A stretch of DNA of 11,952 nt from the NCBI GenBank assembly GCA_002354005.1, contig DEKS01000078.1:10926-22877 (forward strand). The letters are read 5' to 3'. The first letter of the stretch is position 1; every line of letters starts with the position of its first letter. Shown here one piece after another: positions 7,222 to 11,952 of this stretch. This stretch comes from Bacteroidales bacterium UBA2716. Lineage in GTDB: Bacteria > Bacteroidota > Bacteroidia > Bacteroidales > UBA932. The notes beneath the pieces were generated by a model. The model was not told the origin of the DNA, made no database searches, and saw only the letters and a program-made list of their open reading frames with translations. Position numbers and translations under genes: made by a program.

Positions 7222-7253
7222 CTTGTTAATTCTCTTATTAATCCGTACATTCG
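7222..7253 (+). promoter_or_regulatory. Candidate promoter upstream of citC-citG
   Basis: CTTG at 7222-7225 (partial -33) is followed after 20 bases by TACATTCG at 7246-7253, a one-mismatch version of the TAnnTTTG -7 motif, and the spacing fits. The -33 element overlaps an inverted repeat, TAACAA at 7213-7218 and TTGTTA at 7223-7228, a possible operator. Both are weak calls in an AT-rich gap. Confidence 0.4.
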
Positions 7254-7306
7254 CGTTGTAATTGTTTTACAGGTCAAACCGGGAGTATTGGGAAGCCTGT
7301 GGGATA

Positions 7307-9361
7307 ATGGAAGCATACGCATGTAACCCCATACAGGAGATGCCTTTGCGCTCTCCTTTCTTCCGCAGCAAAGTGGAAGGTTTCCTCCAGGCCAACGGCC
7401 TTCGGATGGAAACATTGGATGTATATTATACCCTGCAAAATACAGACGGAGCCATCCTGGCAGGCGCAGGCCTCGCCGGGGATGTTATCAAGTGTGTGGC
7501 CGTAGCACCGGAAGCACGGTCAGAGGGCCTTGTGGCACCCTTGGTATCCCATATCCTGTCCCAGCATGGCCCCGGCAACCTCAAAGTATTCACCAAGCCG
7601 GAGAACGAGGCCGTTTTTGGAAGCCTGGGCTTCCACGCAATTGCCCGTGCCCCGCTGGCCATCCTGATGGAAAACGGCAGGGGACTGGAGGCCTATTGCG
7701 CCTATCTGAAAGATACACTCGCTGCGCCTTCGGCTTCGCTCGGTATGACAGGTTCCTTGTCATTTCGACCGACCGCAGGTCCTTTGTCATTTCGACCGAC
7801 CGAAGGGAGCGGAGAAATCTCCTCTTCTGTCGGCGTTGTAGTCATGAATGCCAATCCGTTCACCCTGGGGCACCGATACCTGCTGGAGCAGGCTGCGGCC
7901 CGGGTGGACCGTCTGGTGGTTATTCCCGTCCGGACATCTTATGCATTCCCTTACACCGAGCGCCTGGCCATGATCAAGGCTGGGGCTCCTTCCGGAGTAA
8001 CCGTGGTAGAGGGCAGCGACTACCAAATCTCTGCCGCCACCTTTCCCACCTACTTCCTCAAAGACCTGTCAGAAGCCGCTGAAACCCAGATGCGGCTGGA
8101 CCTGGACCTCTTTGCCCGGCACATTGCCCCGGCCCTGGGCGCCACCGTCCGCTTTGTGGGCTCCGAGCCTCAGGACGCCCTCACGGCCCGCTACAATGCC
8201 CTCATGCAGGAACTGCTGCCCCTGAAGGTGGTAGAGATTCCTCGCCTGAAAGCGGAGCCTGTGTCAGAGGAAAATTATTTTTTGCAAGGCTTTGCAAAAA
8301 ACCAATTTTCCTCTGACCCAGTAAAGCCCATTAATGCATCACATACAGCTGTTATTTCTGCATCTGCCGTACGTACGGCGCTGGAGCAGGGGAGTTACTC
8401 TCGCGCCGCTGCGCTGTGCCCGGAAAGTACACGGCCCTACCTGATGGCAGCCCTGGCGGAGCGTGCCCTGCGCCGGGAACTGGATACACCCCTCAAACCC
8501 GGCCTGGTGGGTCCGGACAGTAGCGGCGCCCATACGGACATGGACTACGCCCTCATGCAAAAAGCCATTGCAGCGCTCCGCCCCTACTGGAGCCGCATGG
8601 CCAAGGCCAGTGTGCCGCCGCTGCTGCAAATGATTGGCATCGAGGCAGAGAAAGCCATGAAAAAAGCCACGGGCGGGGTAAACACCCACCGCGGTGCTAT
8701 CTTTGCCCTGGGCCTGGCCCTGAATGCCCGTGGAATGGAAGTAACTGTAACAGAGGAAGTTATGCAAAATCGTCTGCGCGAAATTGCACAGGCGATTTTG
8801 TGTAATTCACTGTCTGATAATGCGTTGCATTCTACGCCCGGTGAGCAGGCCGTGAAGCAGTATGGCGTCAAGGGTGCCCGCGCCATGGCCGCCGAGGGCT
8901 ACAAGGACCTCTGGGCCGATTGGATGCCGTATTATAGAGATACACTCGGCCTTCGGCCTCGGTATGACAAAGAAGACCGGCTTCGGTATGACAAAGAAGA
9001 AAGGCCTCGGTATGACAGGAATGAAGACCGGCCTATGCCCTCTGTCATACCGAGCGAGCGTAGCGAAGCGAGTGTATCTCCTGTCCAAAAGACACTTCTC
9101 CGCATCATGTCCACCCTGGACGATACCTGCGTCATTCACCGGGTGGGCTATGAAAGGGCACAGGAGGTGAAGCGGGAGGCTGCTGACGTACTCATGGCCG
9201 AAGAAAAATGGTTTTTCGCAAAGCCTTGCGAAAAATATTTTTCTTCGGCAGGAAACATGCTTCAGGACCTCTGCGTCCGCTACGCAGCGGAGGGCATTTC
9301 GCCCGGCGGGGCAGCGGACATGCTGGCCCTTACTATCCTTATTGACTCATTAACAAACTGA
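7307..9361 (+). CDS. citCG: Fused [citrate (pro-3S)-lyase] ligase CitC and triphosphoribosyl-dephospho-CoA synthase CitG
   Basis: The 684-residue protein joins two citrate lyase maturation enzymes. Residues about 1-130 are the GNAT-like N-terminal part of CitC (IKCVAVAPEARSEGL). The nucleotidyltransferase domain follows, with NPFTLGH at 183-189 and ISASAVRTAL at 350-359; it uses acetate and ATP to acetylate the prosthetic group. From about residue 375 the CitG domain makes the prosthetic-group precursor from dephospho-CoA and ATP: KPGLVGPDSSGAHTDMD, GGVNTHRGAIF at 456-466, LDDTCVIHR, and SPGGAADMLALT at 665-676. ATG 7307 is preferred; TTG 7262 would add 15 residues. Four repeat-derived segments lie in frame, at residues about 135-172, 320-337, 544-592 and 631-648, mostly between conserved motifs. 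All signature motifs are intact, so the enzyme may be functional. Aconitase follows after 8 bases. Confidence 0.9.
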   Translation: MEAYACNPIQEMPLRSPFFRSKVEGFLQANGLRMETLDVYYTLQNTDGAILAGAGLAGDVIKCVAVAPEARSEGLVAPLVSHILSQHGPGNLKVFTKPENEAVFGSLGFHAIARAPLAILMENGRGLEAYCAYLKDTLAAPSASLGMTGSLSFRPTAGPLSFRPTEGSGEISSSVGVVVMNANPFTLGHRYLLEQAAARVDRLVVIPVRTSYAFPYTERLAMIKAGAPSGVTVVEGSDYQISAATFPTYFLKDLSEAAETQMRLDLDLFARHIAPALGATVRFVGSEPQDALTARYNALMQELLPLKVVEIPRLKAEPVSEENYFLQGFAKNQFSSDPVKPINASHTAVISASAVRTALEQGSYSRAAALCPESTRPYLMAALAERALRRELDTPLKPGLVGPDSSGAHTDMDYALMQKAIAALRPYWSRMAKASVPPLLQMIGIEAEKAMKKATGGVNTHRGAIFALGLALNARGMEVTVTEEVMQNRLREIAQAILCNSLSDNALHSTPGEQAVKQYGVKGARAMAAEGYKDLWADWMPYYRDTLGLRPRYDKEDRLRYDKEERPRYDRNEDRPMPSVIPSERSEASVSPVQKTLLRIMSTLDDTCVIHRVGYERAQEVKREAADVLMAEEKWFFAKPCEKYFSSAGNMLQDLCVRYAAEGISPGGAADMLALTILIDSLTN
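7711..7822 (-). repeat. Composite of repeats B and A, translated within citC-citG
   Basis: In reverse orientation this holds repeat B (7711-7750), a partial repeat A (7759-7782) and a full repeat A (7786-7822). On the minus strand the order is A, partial A, B, the same A-then-B order as at 859-936. The two A units form a 27-base near-tandem period that translates as LSFRPTAGP then LSFRPTEGS. The segment joins the N-terminal acetyltransferase-like part of CitC to its nucleotidyltransferase domain. Confidence 0.87.
8264..8316 (-). repeat. 53-nt palindromic element, copy 1, inside the CitC domain
   Basis: Outer arms TCAGAGGAAAATT (8264-8276) and AATTTTCCTCTGA (8304-8316) pair over 13 bp. Inner arms TTTTTTGCAA (8278-8287) and TTGCAAAAAA (8292-8301) pair over 10 bp, with a 4-base loop and a 1:2 internal bulge (A8277 against CC 8302-8303). 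It is in frame and encodes residues 320-337, in an extended stretch between EIPRL and ISAS of CitC. Orientation is given relative to copy 2. Confidence 0.93.
8758..8807 (+). repeat. Imperfect 22-bp hairpin in the CitG domain
   Basis: Positions 8758-8779 and 8786-8807 form an imperfect inverted repeat around the loop GAAATT. Seventeen of 22 positions are Watson-Crick pairs and the other five are all G-T/U wobbles. The best part is CAAAATCG with CGATTTTG. Sequence is unrelated to the 53-nt elements. It could be an older decayed palindrome, an mRNA structure or chance. Confidence 0.5.
8937..9080. repeat. Inverted pair of repeat B enclosing tandem units, translated within CitG
   Basis: A reverse copy of repeat B (8937-8969, shortened) and a forward copy (9043-9080) face each other. 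GAGATACACTCG pairs with CGAGTGTATCTC (12 bp), and CTCGGTATGACAG at 9006-9018 pairs with 9042-9054 (13 bp). The segment stays open and adds about 48 residues rich in Arg, Tyr, Asp and Lys between DTLG and the LDDTCVIHR motif of CitG. Confidence 0.9.
8958..9032 (+). repeat. 24-nt tandem repeat, three units
   Basis: Units lie at 8958-8981, 8982-9005 and 9006-9032; the third is 27 bases. Each begins with YTCGGTATGACA, the inner end of repeat B, and ends in GGC. Translation gives RYDKEDRL, RYDKEERP and RYDRNEDRP. The period is a multiple of three, so unit gain or loss would not break the frame. Confidence 0.9.
9197..9249 (+). repeat. 53-nt palindromic element, copy 2, inside the CitG domain
   Basis: Outer arms GCCGAAGAAAAAT (9197-9209) and ATTTTTCTTCGGC (9237-9249) pair over 13 bp. 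Inner arms TTTTTCGCAA (9212-9221) and TTGCGAAAAA (9226-9235) pair over 10 bp around loop AGCC. GG 9210-9211 opposite T9236 forms the same bulge as in copy 1. It is the same element as 8264-8316 in the opposite orientation and encodes residues 631-648, ahead of the C-terminal SPGG motif of CitG. Confidence 0.93.
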
Positions 9362-9369
9362 TAACTATT

Positions 9370-11604
9370 ATGGTAAAACTCACTCCTCATGGTGTTTACC
9401 TGCTGGACGGAAAAACCGTCGCAGAAAAAGCAGACCTCACCCCGGACCAGGCCCGGGAAAACACCATCACCTATCAAATCCTTCGCGCCCATGACGTGAA
9501 CGGCTCCAAGGGCAAGTCCCTCAAGATCCGTTTCGACGCCATGGTGTCCCACGACATCACCTATGTGGGCATTATCCAGACGGCCCGCGCCAGCGGCCTG
9601 GAGAAGTTCCCGCTGCCGTACGCCATGACCAACTGCCACAACTCCCTGTGCGCCGTGGGCGGCACCATCAACGAGGACGACCACGTATTCGGACTCTCTG
9701 CAGCCAAGAAGTATGGCGGTATCTATGTCCCTGCCAACCAGGCCGTTATCCACCAGTATGCCCGCGAGGCCCTCACCGCCTGCGGCAACATGATCCTGGG
9801 CTCGGATTCCCACACGCGCTACGGCTCCCTGGGCAATATGGGTGTGGGCGAAGGCGGCGGCGAACTGGTAAAGCAGCTCCTCAAGAACACCTGGGACATC
9901 AACGCGCCCGAGGTGGTGCTGGTATGGCTCGAAGGCAAGCCCAAGCACGGTATTGGCCCGCACGACGTTGCCATCTCCCTGGTAAAAGCCACCTTCGAGA
10001 GTGGCTTTGTGAAAAACAAGGTGCTGGAATTTGCCGGCCCCGGCGTAAAGGAACTGCCCATCGACTTCCGTAACGGAATTGATGTCATGACCACCGAAAC
10101 CACTTGCCTGTCAAGTATTTGGATTACGGACGATGAAGTGAAGAACTACTTCACCATGCACAACCGTCCAGAGGCTTACAAAGAGCTGAAACCCGGCAAG
10201 GTGGCCTATTACGATGCCATGATCACCCTCGACCTGAGCACGCAGGAGAGCATGATTGCCCTGCCGTACCATCCGTCCAACGCCGTGAGCATCCATGAGC
10301 TCCAGGCCAACCCGGAGAAGGTGCTGAAGGCGATTGAGGAGGACACCAAGAAGCGCTTTGGCGATAAAGTGCATCCGGACCTCCTGTCCAAGATCAAGGA
10401 CGGCAAAGTCCATGCCGACCAGGGCATCATTGCCGGCTGCTCCGGCGGCACCTACGACAACCTGAGCGAAGCCGCCACCATCCTCAAGGGCAAATCCATC
10501 GGCAACGATTACTTTACCATGAGCGCTTACCCGCAGAGCACGCCCGTGTACCTGGCCACCACGCGCAATCACATTGCCGAGGAACTGCTGGAGGCCGGTG
10601 TGGTCATCAAACCCGCCTTCTGCGGGCCGTGCTTCGGCGCCGGCGACGTGCCCTCCAACAACGGGCTCAGCATCCGTCATACCACCCGCAACTTCCCCAA
10701 CCGCGAAGGCTCCAAGCCCGGTCAGGGACAAATCTCGATGGTGGCCCTCATGGACGCCCGTTCCATTGCCGCTACGGCTGCCAACGGCGGCGTCATCACC
10801 GCAGCCACGGACATCGACTATACGGACACCCACAAGCCCTACAGCTTTGACGGCCGCATTTACGAAAAACGCGTGTACAACGGGTTTGGCAAGGCCGATT
10901 TGAGCGAGGAGCTTCGATACGGCCCCAACATCAAGGACTGGCCCACCATGTATCCCATGGAGGAGAACATGCTCCTGGAGCTCGCTGCGGTCATCCACGA
11001 CCCTGTAACCACCACCGACGAGCTCATCCCGTCCGGCGAAACCTCCAGTTACCGTTCCAATCCGCTCAAGCTCAGTGAGTTTGCGCTTTCCCGCCGCTGC
11101 CCGGACTATGTGGGCCTGTCCAAGAACATCCAGGATCAGGACCTCGAACGCCGCGCCGGGAAGGTGAGCGTCCATCTTGCCAAGGCCCTCGAGGCGGTGG
11201 GCGCTTCTGCCGGTAACACCTCCTACGGCTCCTGCGTCTTTGCGAACAAGCCCGGTGACGGCAGTGCCCGCGAGCAGGCCGCTTCCTGCCAGAAGGTGCT
11301 GGGCGGCGACGCCAACATTTGCTACGAGTACGCCACCAAGCGGTATCGTTCCAACTGCATCAACTGGGGAATCGTCCCGTTCACGATTGCGCAGGAGACT
11401 GCCTTTAACTATGAGGTGGGCGACTGCGTGTTCGTGCCGGGCATCCGCCAGGCCATCCTGGACGGCAAGGAAGAGATTGACGCCCAGGTAATCACCACGG
11501 GTGGTGTGAAGCCCATCCACCTTTTCTTCCGGAACCTCACCGCCGACGAGCGCCAAATTCTCGCCGACGGCTGCCTGATGAACTATTATAAAAATCGTAA
11601 ATAA
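9370..11604 (+). CDS. acn: Aconitate hydratase
   Basis: The 744-residue protein interconverts citrate and isocitrate using a 4Fe-4S cluster. The three cluster ligands are seen as Cys357 in AGCSGGTYDN and Cys418 and Cys421 in FCGPCFGAGDV. Other aconitase landmarks are GSDSHTRYGSLGNMGVGEGG, TTRNFPNREGSKPGQGQ and, in the C-terminal swivel domain, SYGSCVFANKPGDGSAREQAA and YRSNCINWGIVPF. Length fits the aconitase type of Bacteroides and relatives. ATG 9370 is 8 bases after the citC-citG stop and the isocitrate dehydrogenase ATG is 4 bases after its stop, so all three are probably on one mRNA. The neighbouring citrate lyase maturation genes put a second citrate-consuming pathway on the same transcript. 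Confidence 0.96.
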   Translation: MVKLTPHGVYLLDGKTVAEKADLTPDQARENTITYQILRAHDVNGSKGKSLKIRFDAMVSHDITYVGIIQTARASGLEKFPLPYAMTNCHNSLCAVGGTINEDDHVFGLSAAKKYGGIYVPANQAVIHQYAREALTACGNMILGSDSHTRYGSLGNMGVGEGGGELVKQLLKNTWDINAPEVVLVWLEGKPKHGIGPHDVAISLVKATFESGFVKNKVLEFAGPGVKELPIDFRNGIDVMTTETTCLSSIWITDDEVKNYFTMHNRPEAYKELKPGKVAYYDAMITLDLSTQESMIALPYHPSNAVSIHELQANPEKVLKAIEEDTKKRFGDKVHPDLLSKIKDGKVHADQGIIAGCSGGTYDNLSEAATILKGKSIGNDYFTMSAYPQSTPVYLATTRNHIAEELLEAGVVIKPAFCGPCFGAGDVPSNNGLSIRHTTRNFPNREGSKPGQGQISMVALMDARSIAATAANGGVITAATDIDYTDTHKPYSFDGRIYEKRVYNGFGKADLSEELRYGPNIKDWPTMYPMEENMLLELAAVIHDPVTTTDELIPSGETSSYRSNPLKLSEFALSRRCPDYVGLSKNIQDQDLERRAGKVSVHLAKALEAVGASAGNTSYGSCVFANKPGDGSAREQAASCQKVLGGDANICYEYATKRYRSNCINWGIVPFTIAQETAFNYEVGDCVFVPGIRQAILDGKEEIDAQVITTGGVKPIHLFFRNLTADERQILADGCLMNYYKNRK

Positions 11605-11608
11605 TACC

Positions 11609-11952
11609 ATGCAAAAAATCAAAATGACTACGCCGCTTGTCGAGATGGACGGCGACGAAATGACCCGAATTTTGTGGAAAATGATCAAGGATGAGCTCAT
11701 CCTGCCTTTCGTGGACCTCAAGACCGAATACTATGACCTGGGCCTGCCGTACCGCGACAAGACCTCGGACCAAGTGACCATCGACTCCGCCAATGCCACC
11801 AAGAAGTACGGCGTTGCCGTGAAGTGCGCTACCATCACCCCCAACGTGCAGCGCATGAGCGAGTACAACCTGCATCAGATGTGGAAGAGCCCCAACGGCA
11901 CCATCCGCGCCATGCTGGACGGCACCGTGTTCCGTACACCCATCACCATCCC
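11609..11952 (+). CDS. icd: NADP-dependent isocitrate dehydrogenase, N-terminal part (3' truncated)
   Basis: The first 114 codons are present before the window ends. The start MQKIKMTTPLVEMDGDEMTR, then WKMIKDELILPFVDL, YYDLGLPYRDKTSDQVT and KYGVAVKCATITPN are typical of the eukaryote-like (type II) homodimeric NADP-dependent enzyme rather than the Escherichia coli type. In the full enzyme, the segment SPNGTIRAMLDGTVFRTPI contributes to the isocitrate site. It would convert isocitrate to 2-oxoglutarate and CO2 with NADPH formation. The ATG lies 4 bases after the aconitase stop, so the two probably form one unit for glutamate-precursor synthesis. Confidence 0.94.
   Translation, partial: MQKIKMTTPLVEMDGDEMTRILWKMIKDELILPFVDLKTEYYDLGLPYRDKTSDQVTIDSANATKKYGVAVKCATITPNVQRMSEYNLHQMWKSPNGTIRAMLDGTVFRTPITI

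Noticed and set aside
8958..9032. A possible CRISPR-like array from the regularly spaced repeats.
   Set aside because: Units are directly tandem with no unique spacers, are in frame, and derive from repeat B.
7711..9249. citC-citG as a pseudogene broken by repeats.
   Set aside because: The frame is open throughout, and the NPFTLGH, ISAS, GGVNTHRG and SPGG motifs are all intact.
10111..11721. A 536-codon open frame on the minus strand opposite aconitase.
   Set aside because: It is antisense to a certain aconitase gene and runs through the acn-icd junction. Its composition is what antisense frames in GC-rich coding DNA give, and no family resemblance is seen.

Overview
The window looks like chromosomal DNA from an unclassified, fairly GC-rich (high fifties percent by eye) member of the Bacteroidales. 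Three things point there: TAnnTTTG-type -7 promoter motifs placed just ahead of genes, the protein families present (DUF4301, DUF3108-like, a eukaryote-like NADP isocitrate dehydrogenase beside a long-form aconitase), and the near absence of Shine-Dalgarno sequences. A genus cannot be assigned from sequence alone.

Layout. Positions 1-858 hold the 3' end of a DUF4301 gene. Two short dispersed repeats (called A and B here) fill the gap up to citD. Then citD, citE and citF (937-3511) encode the acyl-carrier, beta and alpha subunits of citrate lyase with overlapping ends, closed by a clear terminator at 3514-3541. A four-gene stretch follows: a secreted alpha/beta-hydrolase (+), an aminoglycoside-phosphotransferase-fold kinase (-), a NUDIX hydrolase (+) and an exported DUF3108-like protein (+). 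The kinase and NUDIX genes are divergent and share a short promoter region. The last of the four overlaps citX by 4 bases. citX is followed by a fused citC-citG gene, then aconitase (8-base gap) and the start of isocitrate dehydrogenase (4-base gap, cut by the window end).

How the genes work together. CitDEF splits citrate into acetate and oxaloacetate. It needs a phosphoribosyl-dephospho-CoA prosthetic group, made by CitG and attached to CitD by CitX, and then acetylation by CitC. All of these are present, split into a structural block (citDEF) and a maturation block (citX, citC-citG). The maturation block runs into aconitase and isocitrate dehydrogenase, the oxidative route from citrate to 2-oxoglutarate. 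The window therefore encodes both fates of citrate. No citrate transporter or CitAB-type sensor is visible.

The most unusual part is the citC-citG gene. It stays open for 684 codons although four repeat insertions lie inside it: an A/B composite (7711-7822), a 53-nt hairpin (8264-8316), an inverted B pair enclosing a 24-nt tandem repeat (8937-9080), and a second 53-nt hairpin (9197-9249). The two hairpins are copies of one element in opposite orientation. They differ at five base pairs, every one compensated, with no unpaired substitution. This appears to be a palindromic repeat family that inserts into protein-coding genes and is translated, comparable in principle to Rickettsia palindromic elements.
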